From a virus: a stretch of 31,274 nucleotides of DNA. The stretch spans positions 1-31,274 of IMG/VR virus record IMGVR_UViG_3300020442_000805. One strand, given 5' to 3'. Positions within the stretch are counted from its first letter, which is position 1. Every line of letters starts with the position of its first letter. Shown piece after piece: positions 7,256 to 14,949 of this stretch. The position numbers and the translations under genes were made by a program. The notes beneath the pieces are model-generated. The model searched no databases, had not been told where the DNA came from, and worked only from the letters and a program-made list of their open reading frames with translations.

Positions 7256-7647
7256 TAATAGTTTTCCTCATCTGGGTTTTTTGAAACATAATCGTTGTAG
7301 CATATTCTCCACACGTTTCTAAATTTGTCATAAGCAATTTTTAACGCAGGGTACTCCGCACACAATTCATCTATTTTTTCTAAACTAGGCACACTGTTTT
7401 CAAATGGTTTTCTTACATTGTAATCATCAAATGTAAAATTTTCCATTCCTTTACCAGCATCTTGCCTCATCATGTCACTGATATCCATTGTATCAACTGT
7501 GCCTACGCCTGCTCCTGACGGTGTGATACCATCAGTGGCATAACTGACTGTGAATTGTTCTGATGCAGGTGCCCAAGTGCCTGTTGTTGTATTTTCATCT
7601 ATACTGTAAGTTATATTAGGTTCTGATTTATCTTCTTTTTTACTCAT
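7255..7647 (-). CDS. Conserved phage protein, 130 aa
   Basis: No known function. The first 70 residues are polar and low in complexity (rich in Thr, Ser and Gly) and probably disordered. The C-terminal half (NFTFDDYNVRKPFENSVP and a helix with YPALKIAYDKFRNVW) resembles a conserved domain of marine T4-like phages. It is coupled at both ends: ATGA with the DNA glycosylase above and TAATG with the phosphoribosyltransferase below. Confidence 0.75.
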   Translation of the reverse strand: MSKKEDKSEPNITYSIDENTTTGTWAPASEQFTVSYATDGITPSGAGVGTVDTMDISDMMRQDAGKGMENFTFDDYNVRKPFENSVPSLEKIDELCAEYPALKIAYDKFRNVWRICYNDYVSKNPDEENY

Positions 7648-8036
7648 TTACGTAACTCCTCTTTGATATATCTTTTAAGTTCATGATCCCCAACATTAGT
7701 AGGAATCTCATTTTTATAAAATAATCTATAACTATCAGAACCATATTTGCCAATGCCATATAATTGTGTAGCATCTTTGCCGTCCCAACTTAAAAAATCA
7801 ACACTCATGTTTCTTAATCTTTTAAGTCTAACTTTTAACATACCCAGAGACTTTAACATTTTTTCTTGTGTTGCTTTACGTCCTCTAAGAAATGTAACAG
7901 CGTCTGGATACTTTTTAAAAAGTTTGGGTAGCACTGCTTTGACTTGTTTGCGATTAGTTTGATTCAAACAGATCACTCCAACCATATGTTGCCACACATT
8001 GGATACCTGTTGTTGAACCATTAAGTCTTCTCGCAT
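7644..8036 (-). CDS. HhH-GPD DNA glycosylase, MBD4-like
   Basis: The whole 130-residue protein matches the catalytic domain of MBD4-type mismatch glycosylases. Matches are the opening helices with VICLNQTNRKQV (21-32), the middle LGMLKVRLKRL, the helix-hairpin-helix LYGIGKYGSDSYRLF (92-106) and the NVGDHELKRY (114-123) carrying the probable catalytic aspartate D117. There is no iron-sulfur cluster loop, as in MBD4. The family removes thymine or uracil opposite guanine. It is coupled to clpP by TAATG. It may repair deaminated phage DNA or act on a modified base; the substrate is not determined by the sequence. Confidence 0.8.
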   Translation of the reverse strand: MREDLMVQQQVSNVWQHMVGVICLNQTNRKQVKAVLPKLFKKYPDAVTFLRGRKATQEKMLKSLGMLKVRLKRLRNMSVDFLSWDGKDATQLYGIGKYGSDSYRLFYKNEIPTNVGDHELKRYIKEELRK

Positions 8037-8599
8037 TAGTACAACTCTTCAATTTTATCACATATTTTAAGTTTGTATGCTTCTTTGGCATCTAACCAAA
8101 CGTCTTGTGGTGGTAGCAAAACTTCTCTTATTTGCTTTTCATTCATGCCAATACATTTTTTGTAGTGTTGTATCATTCTTTTTGTGCTGAGTTCAAATTC
8201 TTTAACTCTAGCATAAAGTTCATGTTCTTTACCAGCACTGCCCCAACTGTATTGGTGTGATAGTATAGATGTATTTGGTGTTAAAATTCTTCTCCCTTTT
8301 GTTCCTGCTATGAACAATAAGAAACCACAACTTGCAATTAGTCCTAATCCAACAGTTTTTATTGGTATACTACTTGCCTTCATTGTGTCTATAAGAGCAA
8401 ATGCGGCGTGAACATCTCCACCAGGTGAGTTTATAATCAAAGTTAATTGTGGAAGTCTATTGTCAGATAAATTATGATTCATTATCCATTTGATACACTC
8501 TCTACAACTTTCCATTGTGATGTCGTCCATTAATACATAGACTCCATTTGATGCCAGATTGTTTGCTGGCGCCATTTCCGCTCTACCTTTTTTAGCCAT
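8036..8599 (-). CDS. clpP: ClpP-type serine peptidase (S14)
   Basis: ClpP forms a barrel peptidase fed by a Clp unfoldase. The catalytic triad is present: S90 (LIASCG), H115 (ILSHQYSWG) and D166 (PPQDVWLDAKEA), each aligned with S97, H122 and D171 of E. coli ClpP. The LIINSPGGDVHAAFALID strand-turn (54-71) is the substrate-binding motif. Length 187 aa is normal and no propeptide is obvious. The window also carries a ClpA-type unfoldase at the right edge with a loop suited to ClpP binding, so the phage may make its own ClpAP. A prohead-protease role is less likely because it lies among metabolic genes rather than head genes. Confidence 0.92.
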   Translation of the reverse strand: MAKKGRAEMAPANNLASNGVYVLMDDITMESCRECIKWIMNHNLSDNRLPQLTLIINSPGGDVHAAFALIDTMKASSIPIKTVGLGLIASCGFLLFIAGTKGRRILTPNTSILSHQYSWGSAGKEHELYARVKEFELSTKRMIQHYKKCIGMNEKQIREVLLPPQDVWLDAKEAYKLKICDKIEELY

Positions 8600-9668
8600 T
8601 TGTTATTACTCCATATAGTTTATTTCCTGAGAAAAATTTTTCTTTCAGTCTTTCTTTTTGTTTTAATATCGCAGGTACATACTTCACATAATTTTCCATG
8701 TAGTCATCGATCTTCTTCATTATGCTTTGTTTGTTTGCTCTATAACTTTCCATATCTTGTGTCCATTCACTAGGATATGCAAATTCTGATAATGCCATTT
8801 CTTTGTAACTTAATCTGTTAGGTATCATAGGTATTACATTAAGCAATACTCCTTCATACCAACTTATCCCAAGTGTCTCTTGTAAGTTTGCACTGAAAAT
8901 AAGTTTTGCTTCACCTAACAAATTGTGATACTCATTTTTGCTCAATTGCTTTTCTTGGCACACCACAAATTCATATTGTGGCATTGCTTTTTTCAAATCT
9001 TGAAATATTGCTGGTTGTTTTTCAGGAGCCATTCTGTGTGGAAATAATATTAAGTTTCTTTTAGTCATATTTTCATATAAACTTAAAGAACCTTCCATGT
9101 ACTCCATGGGCCAACCAACTCTGCACACTTTGTTGCCTTTTGGTGCATTTAAACCAACATACTGTTCTGCTTTTGTGAATGTTTCACAGAACAAATCAAT
9201 ATGAAAGTCTGTTGCATAAAAATTGTGATCAAACACATCGAACATTGCTTGTTCAGTGTTCCTTACCCATTCTGCATTGCCGATTAATCTGCCTAAGAAA
9301 TCTTGTGGATCATATGAGCCGGCGTGCCACATACCACCTATTTTAATTTTTACTTTGAGTAATTCTGCCATGTATTTCAATTGAAGCACAGTTGGATTCC
9401 ATGCATCTGTGTATAAGAAGTAATCGCCATCTTTTACCTTGCCTTCACAAAACAGTTTTCCTATCTGTTCCATTTGATTGGATTTGTAAACATTAGTACC
9501 ACCAAAGTTTAAAAATGCACCTGGAGTTGTTGCTTGTGGAGTGTCTCCGCCACTTATTGTGACCACGTTTTGATTAGTCGCACGTTTCATTTGTTTAGGA
9601 AGATTGTACTTCCATTCTTTTGTGTATCTTGTATCTACTGCTTCTAAATCAACTATGTATATTGTCAT
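8592..9668 (-). CDS. GT-B fold glycosyltransferase
   Basis: The protein looks like a retaining GT4-type glycosyltransferase. The C-terminal Rossmann half has NLILFPHRMAPEKQPAIF (about 205-222) and the nucleotide-sugar site with SANLQETLGISWYEGVLLNV (about 260-280), including the two glutamates of the E-x7-E motif. No membrane segment is present. It overlaps clpP by 8 nt and a small membrane protein by ATGA. Possible acceptors are modified phage DNA bases or a host surface sugar. The nearby pathway for 7-deazaguanine makes the first idea worth testing, but the sequence does not decide. Confidence 0.8.
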   Translation of the reverse strand: MTIYIVDLEAVDTRYTKEWKYNLPKQMKRATNQNVVTISGGDTPQATTPGAFLNFGGTNVYKSNQMEQIGKLFCEGKVKDGDYFLYTDAWNPTVLQLKYMAELLKVKIKIGGMWHAGSYDPQDFLGRLIGNAEWVRNTEQAMFDVFDHNFYATDFHIDLFCETFTKAEQYVGLNAPKGNKVCRVGWPMEYMEGSLSLYENMTKRNLILFPHRMAPEKQPAIFQDLKKAMPQYEFVVCQEKQLSKNEYHNLLGEAKLIFSANLQETLGISWYEGVLLNVIPMIPNRLSYKEMALSEFAYPSEWTQDMESYRANKQSIMKKIDDYMENYVKYVPAILKQKERLKEKFFSGNKLYGVITNG

Positions 9669-9832
9669 TTTTCTTCGTAATATCCTAACACTGCTAATCC
9701 AATGAAAAAGAATGATGCAAACATAAGCATATCGCTTATAAATTCATCTCCGCCAGGCAAACCAGGCATTGGCATAAACCAAGCAAAGCCTACCAGACAG
9801 ATTCCTCCTAGTATTCCAAATAGTAACCACAT
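9665..9832 (-). CDS. Small two-helix membrane protein, 55 aa
   Basis: There are two hydrophobic segments (LLFGILGGICLVGFAWFM and LMFASFFFIGLAVLGYY) separated by a short loop with PGLPGGDE. I start it at the ATG at 9832, 4 nt after the stop of the QueD-like gene. The open frame reaches 9886 but that would overlap the neighbour by 50 nt. No strong ribosome site is seen, so the start is uncertain. Function unknown; small inner-membrane proteins of this kind are common in large phages. Confidence 0.6.
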   Translation of the reverse strand: MWLLFGILGGICLVGFAWFMPMPGLPGGDEFISDMLMFASFFFIGLAVLGYYEEK

Positions 9833-9836
9833 AATT

Positions 9837-10214
9837 CTACTTCGTGTAGACTGTGTGACTTCCGTTTTCACCATCTTCACTAACATCTATTTCTATATCT
9901 CTGTCAGGATATCTTTTGTTTATTTCAGTGTATAAATCATCACTAATCATTTCACAAGATTTATAATCTAATTGTAAAGTCTTTTCAGCATACAATTTTT
10001 CTAACCATCTTTTGAATTGAATAAACTCTATGTCTCTATCATCATGAAATACTTCTATTCCTACTTTAAAATGAAAGATGTGTCTGTGAGGATAGCCTAA
10101 AAAAGAAACGTCATATTCATCTCCAGTAGCAAGTTTTGGATCATCCAAAGCCGCTGGATATTTGTGGATTCCTTCTTTTCTAAATGTTACCCAAATGTTT
10201 GTTTTTTTATTCAT
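9837..10214 (-). CDS. Divergent QueD/6-pyruvoyl-tetrahydropterin synthase-like protein
   Basis: At 125 residues this has QueD length and a T-fold-like layout. The three zinc-binding histidines line up: H17 (GIHKYP, like AAHRLP in QueD) and H43/H45 (PHRHIF, like LHGHSF). An acidic residue in VSEDGENG (112-119) matches the C-terminal pterin-binding glutamate. However, the catalytic cysteine before the HxH and the DHH motif are absent, so activity is uncertain. FolE and QueE are nearby and QueD is the missing step between them, which supports the call. A perfect sigma70 promoter ends 5 nt before the ATG and no ribosome site is seen, so the mRNA may be leaderless. Confidence 0.55.
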   Translation of the reverse strand: MNKKTNIWVTFRKEGIHKYPAALDDPKLATGDEYDVSFLGYPHRHIFHFKVGIEVFHDDRDIEFIQFKRWLEKLYAEKTLQLDYKSCEMISDDLYTEINKRYPDRDIEIDVSEDGENGSHTVYTK

Positions 10215-10219
10215 ATATT

Positions 10220-10248
10220 ATTATAGCAATTTTAGTCGTTATTGTCAA
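10220..10248 (-). promoter_or_regulatory. Perfect sigma70 promoter before the QueD-like gene
   Basis: TTGACA (10243-10248), 17 bp, TATAAT (10220-10225): all twelve consensus bases with ideal spacing. It overlaps the last codons of the 170-residue gene above. Only 5 nt separate the -10 from the ATG at 10214, so transcription should begin at or next to the start codon. Confidence 0.85.
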
Positions 10249-10744
10249 CGTCAATTACTGTGTCTCCTACATATTCAGACCAATCTGTGTAGTGCATATG
10301 ATCAGTTATGTCTTTTAAGTTTTTACTCCAAACACCTGTATTAGAATGTCCCCATGTCACGTCATCAATTTTCAATGTCGTGTTTTTATTCAGTTTATAG
10401 ATGTTTGGTATTTTTGCACTCACCATTGGAATGAATCTTTCAAATTTCATTAATCCTGTATCTGTAACCTTTTCAATATATTCTATACCAAAGTCTAAAG
10501 TTACCCAGTATTTGTTTTCTAATAATTCTTGCATCACAGTCTTGAATGATTCATTTCCGTCATAACTTTGACTTGTACCAAAGTAGATGTGTTTGCAATT
10601 ATGATGATCAGCCAAGTCCATTATCTCTTTTGGATCTCTTGTGCCTACAACAAATAATGTTCTAAATCCTTTTGCTATTGTATTCTCTATTTCATCACCA
10701 ACGAAATAAACAACTTGTTTTCTTTTTGCTGTGTCTAAAGCCAT
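10232..10744 (-). CDS. Hypothetical protein, 170 aa
   Basis: Function not recognised. Residues 25-60 (GFRTLFVVGTRDPKEIMDLADHHNCKHIYFG) look like a Rossmann-type alternation of strands and helices, followed by a SQSYDGNESF turn and a long alpha/beta region. The C-terminal 50 residues are polar with several Trp and His. It overlaps the dehydrogenase gene by 10 nt and precedes the QueD-like gene, so it belongs to an accessory metabolic operon. It could be a small nucleotide- or pterin-related protein, but I have no motif to prove that. Confidence 0.7.
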   Translation of the reverse strand: MALDTAKRKQVVYFVGDEIENTIAKGFRTLFVVGTRDPKEIMDLADHHNCKHIYFGTSQSYDGNESFKTVMQELLENKYWVTLDFGIEYIEKVTDTGLMKFERFIPMVSAKIPNIYKLNKNTTLKIDDVTWGHSNTGVWSKNLKDITDHMHYTDWSEYVGDTVIDVDNND

Positions 10745-11637
10745 TCTATATATCCTCTGTTAAATCCTGTTTTTCTATTGTTGCTTTCTTCAAATGCATC
10801 TTCCCATTCAGTAAGTCTGTCATATCCTTTGCTCCAGAACTCATCTATGTTTAATGCTCCAGTTTCAATCATTTTTACTGCCATTTCCATACATCTTTTA
10901 AAATTCTTTTGTCTTGGACTTGGAAATATAACTGTTACTGCATTCCAAAGAAGTTTTTCGAATCTTGTTGTAATACCATTTGATTTTTCTGCACCCAACA
11001 CAATTAAACCTTGTTCTGTAACTAAATCCTGTGTAAACACTTCATCTCTTGTGTTTAAGTCTATCACAATGTCATACGTGTTATCTAAACTGTCTTTCAG
11101 TTTATCTCCCCAAAGTTCTTTATTGCTTTTGCCTAGCACATCAACTTCAAAGAAATAATGTGCATTAAGATATTGATATACTACCCATGCTAAAAAGCCA
11201 CTGCCTATAATTGCAAGTCTGGCTCCTTTTACATTACGTTTTTCAAATTGATCTTCTTCTTGCATTACAACATTCAAACCACAAGCAACTGGTTCTATGA
11301 TGTATTTAGGGTCGAGGCGTGGCACCTTAACAAAAGTTCCATCATTTGCATTGTATTCATCTGCATACGCAGGCTCTCCTCTTGTAGCAACATAGTCTCC
11401 AACTTCTACATCTTTGACGTCAGCACCTACTTCTAACACTTCTCCTAAACCTTCATGTCCTTGCATTTCAAGTGGCAAAGGACCAAAGTTGCCATGCATC
11501 ATTTCTATATCACTTCTGCACACACCAGTCATTTTGCTTTTTACACGTATTTGATTAGGCTCTATGTCAGGTATATTAATTTTACCTTCTTCGAATTTGC
11601 CTTTACCTTCAGTGTACAGTATCGATACTTCTTTCAT
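10735..11637 (-). CDS. Zinc-type medium-chain dehydrogenase (MDR)
   Basis: The fold is the alcohol/threonine/sorbitol dehydrogenase family. C40 (GVCRSDIE), H61/E62 (GHEGLGEV) and E115 (IIEPVACGLN) match the catalytic zinc site. The NAD(P)-binding glycine motif is GSGFLA (145-150). The structural-zinc lobe with four cysteines is absent, and at 300 residues the protein is shorter than the usual 340-350. It overlaps a Gfo/Idh/MocA-type oxidoreductase gene by 29 nt, so the two probably act on the same sugar- or polyol-like substrate. The true substrate is not visible. Confidence 0.88.
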   Translation of the reverse strand: MKEVSILYTEGKGKFEEGKINIPDIEPNQIRVKSKMTGVCRSDIEMMHGNFGPLPLEMQGHEGLGEVLEVGADVKDVEVGDYVATRGEPAYADEYNANDGTFVKVPRLDPKYIIEPVACGLNVVMQEEDQFEKRNVKGARLAIIGSGFLAWVVYQYLNAHYFFEVDVLGKSNKELWGDKLKDSLDNTYDIVIDLNTRDEVFTQDLVTEQGLIVLGAEKSNGITTRFEKLLWNAVTVIFPSPRQKNFKRCMEMAVKMIETGALNIDEFWSKGYDRLTEWEDAFEESNNRKTGFNRGYIEWL

Positions 11638-12520
11638 TTATTAACTCCTGAATCCATAAATCATAATCTAATTGTTTATTCCAAAATGCATCATCGTCTT
11701 TGTGTACTATTGATGATCGTATCATCTGTTCATACGCACTTTCAGGACACAATCCTAATTGAATTGATTCCAAATGCGATTCACCATCTTTATAAAAATG
11801 CATTGCAACGTCATCATGCATATTGCTTTTCCACATTGTTTTTAAAATAAAAGTTTTTTCACCATTTGATAATGTTAGTTCTGCTTCATCATCAACATCA
11901 TACACACCATTCTTGTTTACTTCACCATACTCTGTGCCTACACAATCATTTAGAGACCAACGTTGATTTTTATCAAACTTTTCTACTTTGTAATCTTTGT
12001 ATTTTCCATTTGTCAATTGTACAAATAAACTTAACAAGTGTGGCAATAAGTCCTTGCTTACTCCACCCAACGCATATTTTTTATTTGTAAACCAAGTTCC
12101 TGGGCCAGGTATTCTATTTTTATTAATCCAATTTATTTGCACAAGGTCACTCGCATCAACCGATTGTTGCATTTCATTAATATTATCTCTGAACATATTG
12201 TTCTTAGTCATCATAAATTTTGTAGGTTTATGTAAACTGTTCAGCAATCTCCAATGATTAGTTGATTCAACTCCTGGCTTTTCTACAAAAACCATGTTGG
12301 CACATGGCGCCACCTTCTGTGCTGTCTTGTAGTGCAAATGATTAGGCACACAGATATGAGCAGTATCAAATGGTGAATGCGTTGCCAATGCTGTTGTAAG
12401 TTCTAAAAAGTCTGCTTGTTTGTTAGGATCATTGTCCACAGTTATCACTTCATGTCCCATTTTAAGTAAGACATCTTTGTACAACTGTCCGAAACTTAAT
12501 CCAACAACTAAACTTTTCAT
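11609..12520 (-). CDS. Gfo/Idh/MocA-family oxidoreductase
   Basis: This is an NAD(P)-dependent sugar or inositol dehydrogenase-like protein. The N-terminal Rossmann fold (SLVVGLSFGQLYKDVLLKMG) has an unusual glycine motif. The family EKPG is at residues 80-83, and the substrate-side GGVSKDLLPHLLSLF carries the conserved Asp and His. Length 303 aa is slightly short. The start overlaps the small gene above by TAATG and the end overlaps the MDR gene. A role in sugar-nucleotide or polyol conversion with the glycosyltransferase downstream is plausible but inferred. Confidence 0.85.
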   Translation of the reverse strand: MKSLVVGLSFGQLYKDVLLKMGHEVITVDNDPNKQADFLELTTALATHSPFDTAHICVPNHLHYKTAQKVAPCANMVFVEKPGVESTNHWRLLNSLHKPTKFMMTKNNMFRDNINEMQQSVDASDLVQINWINKNRIPGPGTWFTNKKYALGGVSKDLLPHLLSLFVQLTNGKYKDYKVEKFDKNQRWSLNDCVGTEYGEVNKNGVYDVDDEAELTLSNGEKTFILKTMWKSNMHDDVAMHFYKDGESHLESIQLGLCPESAYEQMIRSSIVHKDDDAFWNKQLDYDLWIQELINERSIDTVH

Positions 12521-12717
12521 TATGCTCCAAGTGTCCTTTTCATGTGATCAATCTGTGTTTTTAAAAACAATTTGATCTTTTTAAATTTTACTAGAAGATG
12601 TTTAGAGTCCCAAGTTCTATCTAGTCCTCTTTCAACTTCCATTTCTTCTACTTTCTTTTTGTACCAATCGTACTCTTTTTGTAGTGCCTTTACTTTCTTG
12701 CTCTTCATTTTTGCCAT
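12520..12717 (-). CDS. Small basic helical protein, DUF465/YdcH-like, 65 aa
   Basis: The protein is a lysine-rich helical hairpin. Its C-terminal half (HLLVKFKKIKLFLKTQIDHM) resembles the LKKxKLxLKDEI repeat of YdcH/DUF465 proteins. I start it at the ATG at 12717 because a near-perfect GAGGAGGT ribosome site lies just upstream; the longer frame to 12759 would run into dpdA. It starts 1 nt after the dpdA stop, so it is made with DpdA. A charged helix of this type could bind DNA or a partner protein, but the role is unknown. Confidence 0.7.
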   Translation of the reverse strand: MAKMKSKKVKALQKEYDWYKKKVEEMEVERGLDRTWDSKHLLVKFKKIKLFLKTQIDHMKRTLGA

Positions 12718-12718
12718 A

Positions 12719-14197
12719 TTATACCTCCTCAAATAAGTTTTGAAATTGTGTACTTGCATTCACAGTTTTCTTTCCTGTGGCTCCTCTTGTACCTATAATT
12801 GACATCCAAAATCTCTGAAACTCTTCTATCACTGCATTTGCTTCATCTCTACTGCTTGTTGCAAACACGGCATTAACAATATCTTTAAAAGCAATTCTAT
12901 CAAACTGTTCTTGTACAAGCATCTTAGGATTAATACCTTTGTCATACATTTGATTTGCTTCTTGTACTGCTGTGATATGCATCCAAACATTGTGCGCCAT
13001 TTGTAGTGTGTAACTGAAACTGTCCCAACTTGTTTTAGGATCATTACCCATTTTATTCAGGTCGCCTGGATTATAGCAAGTGATATCTTTCAACATCCAT
13101 CTTGCACTCACAGGACTGTCTCTAAAAGCAGGAAATATTCCTTTTTCTAACACTGCGTCTCTAAATGATTTTGTTTCTTTTGCAAATCCTTTATCATCTG
13201 CACTTGCCATCATTCTGTAGACCCATTTTGCTTTGTCCTTAATTTCAATATCTGTGTATACTTGTCCATTTGCACTTGCTAGAAAAGGACTTGCACAATC
13301 AAATGTAATCATAAAGTTTTCATTGTGATACTTTCTAATTGCTCTTTGTACGTCAGTTAATAGCACTGCCCATTCTAATTTACTTGTGCCTAAGAAGTGC
13401 ATCACATCATGTTTACCTTTTTCTAGTAATCCATCAAATCTTAATGCAACCAAACGTTTCAGTGCCAAATGTATATCACACATATTTTGACCACCCATTG
13501 CCCAACCATTAAAGTGTGTGCTTGGATACTTTTTAGGATCACAGTAGTCTTTCATTTGTGCATACCAATCATCTGCCTGTTGGAAGTTTTCACCTTGTAG
13601 TACATTTAAAAATTTACAATTACCATTTCTATTTTTCATAAAATAATCATTGTTAATTTTTGTACCATCAACTGCTTCTTGATATGAATTAATATTACTT
13701 GCTTTTGCACCTTGTGGAGAACGTGAAACCCAAGCAGGAATATCAAGTATCATACCATAGTCCATGTTGTGATCCATAAACTCTAGCACTTGCTCTCTTT
13801 TCTTTTTAGCCTTTGGACAGTTTGGATCTTTCCAATCGCCTTCCCAAACACCTTTACCTATCTGGAAACCACCTGAATCACCCAATAACCAATTATCATT
13901 TCTATCTCGGTTTCTAATGATATCATCACGCACACTGAATTTCTTCATGTTTAAATCTGCGTGACCCGCCGAGTATAAATGCCATTTGTAATAGAAATAC
14001 GTGTCTTTGGATTTGATATAATTCAATCCTTCAACACCATGCTCAAAGTTTTGAGGTACTCTTTCTGGCTTAATATAATCTTCTTCGTGTCTTGCTTTAC
14101 CCAAGTCTCGAGCAAAGAAACTGCTCATAGCAGGAAGGAACGTTGCGTAGTCCTTCTGCTTTTCAGTTAGATTATCAGTTGGTATTTTCTTATCCAT
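12719..14197 (-). CDS. dpdA: DpdA-family DNA 7-deazaguanine transglycosylase
   Basis: This is a relative of tRNA-guanine transglycosylase. Motifs in order are GDSGGFQIG with the acid/base D107 (106-114), MILDIP (149-154), GWAMGGQ (231-237, the TGT GGL loop), MHFLGTS (266-272, like MGVGT) and FDCASP with the nucleophile D300 (299-304). The TGT zinc site of three cysteines is missing, though an HN pair remains later. DpdA proteins swap guanine in DNA for a 7-deazaguanine. At 492 residues it is longer than bacterial TGT (about 375). It begins 3 nt after the sliding clamp gene, and its C-terminus (QFQNLFEEV) resembles the clamp-binding tail of the phage polymerase. FolE, QueE and a QueD-like protein in the window could make its substrate. 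Confidence 0.85.
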   Translation of the reverse strand: MDKKIPTDNLTEKQKDYATFLPAMSSFFARDLGKARHEEDYIKPERVPQNFEHGVEGLNYIKSKDTYFYYKWHLYSAGHADLNMKKFSVRDDIIRNRDRNDNWLLGDSGGFQIGKGVWEGDWKDPNCPKAKKKREQVLEFMDHNMDYGMILDIPAWVSRSPQGAKASNINSYQEAVDGTKINNDYFMKNRNGNCKFLNVLQGENFQQADDWYAQMKDYCDPKKYPSTHFNGWAMGGQNMCDIHLALKRLVALRFDGLLEKGKHDVMHFLGTSKLEWAVLLTDVQRAIRKYHNENFMITFDCASPFLASANGQVYTDIEIKDKAKWVYRMMASADDKGFAKETKSFRDAVLEKGIFPAFRDSPVSARWMLKDITCYNPGDLNKMGNDPKTSWDSFSYTLQMAHNVWMHITAVQEANQMYDKGINPKMLVQEQFDRIAFKDIVNAVFATSSRDEANAVIEEFQRFWMSIIGTRGATGKKTVNASTQFQNLFEEV

Positions 14198-14200
14198 ATA

Positions 14201-14929
14201 CTACTTTGTTTGTGCAGGCAATATGTAATTGTATTCACCAATTCCACTGTCCACAGTAATCTGCATTGCTCCCTGATCAGAAATACTCATTTTAATTCTG
14301 CCATCAAGACTCAAAATGCTTATCACTTGTTGTATAGGCCAACTCCAAGAATTTTTAAGTTCTTTAGTTACATTGCCTTCAAACACAAATGATCCTGCGT
14401 GTGAGTTTGCGTCACCAAAGTAAAATACTAAATTATTGTTTTCTGTTTTCACAGTAAACACAGTTTCTTCAACGTGTGCCGCCGCTTGTAATTTTAGTCT
14501 AGCAATCGCCGCCACTCTTGGTTCAAACTCTATGTCCCAAGCAGTTCCTTTGAATTTAACTGATTTTAGTTTCTCATTGATGATTTCAGTGCTCATAAAT
14601 CTGTAATCATTTTTAAAGTCTTTACCAGCATTTTCAAAATGTATGTGCGTTGGCACAGTTTTACCATTTCTTTCTGCTGACTTAACTTCTATTTTTGCGT
14701 CCTTCTGATATTCAGGACATTTCAAGTGAAGTGCTAACTTGTCTAAGTTAGGCATTCCAAACACACCATCAAATTCATTTACTTTGCTGTTTGTGTTTCC
14801 TGCAAGTATCACTGATCTATCTTCAGCCATACTTTCTATTTTTGTTTGTTCTTCGTTGCTTATTTTAACAAGGCTTAGAAATCCAAGCGAATGTGTATGT
14901 GCAACGATATCTTGTAAGATGTCTTTCAT
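14201..14929 (-). CDS. DNA polymerase sliding clamp, gp45-like
   Basis: At 242 residues it is close to T4 gp45 (228), and the order of strands and short helices fits the two-domain clamp. The first domain includes AGNTNSKVNEFDGVFGMPNLD near residues 43-63, and the second ends in SDQGAMQITVDSGIGEYNYILPA. Acidic and beta-rich, it would form the trimeric ring that keeps polymerase and, in T4, late transcription factors on DNA. It has its own strong promoter (14950-14978) with an AAGGAG site, and is followed at once by dpdA. The call rests on fold features and context rather than a sharp motif. Confidence 0.8.
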   Translation of the reverse strand: MKDILQDIVAHTHSLGFLSLVKISNEEQTKIESMAEDRSVILAGNTNSKVNEFDGVFGMPNLDKLALHLKCPEYQKDAKIEVKSAERNGKTVPTHIHFENAGKDFKNDYRFMSTEIINEKLKSVKFKGTAWDIEFEPRVAAIARLKLQAAAHVEETVFTVKTENNNLVFYFGDANSHAGSFVFEGNVTKELKNSWSWPIQQVISILSLDGRIKMSISDQGAMQITVDSGIGEYNYILPAQTK

Positions 14930-14949
14930 TATACGTTCTCCTTATATAC

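Noticed and set aside
8036-8599. ClpP-like gene as the prohead protease
   Set aside because: It lies among metabolic genes, has a standard ClpP triad and a ClpA partner is encoded; T4-like phages normally use gp21 for the head.
11455-11850. Plus-strand open frame of 131 codons
   Set aside because: It lies opposite the two oxidoreductase genes and reads as hydrophobic, low-order residues typical of the reverse of an AT-rich gene.
12829-13044. Minus-strand 71-codon open frame inside dpdA
   Set aside because: It is in another frame of the well-supported DpdA sequence and has no independent support.
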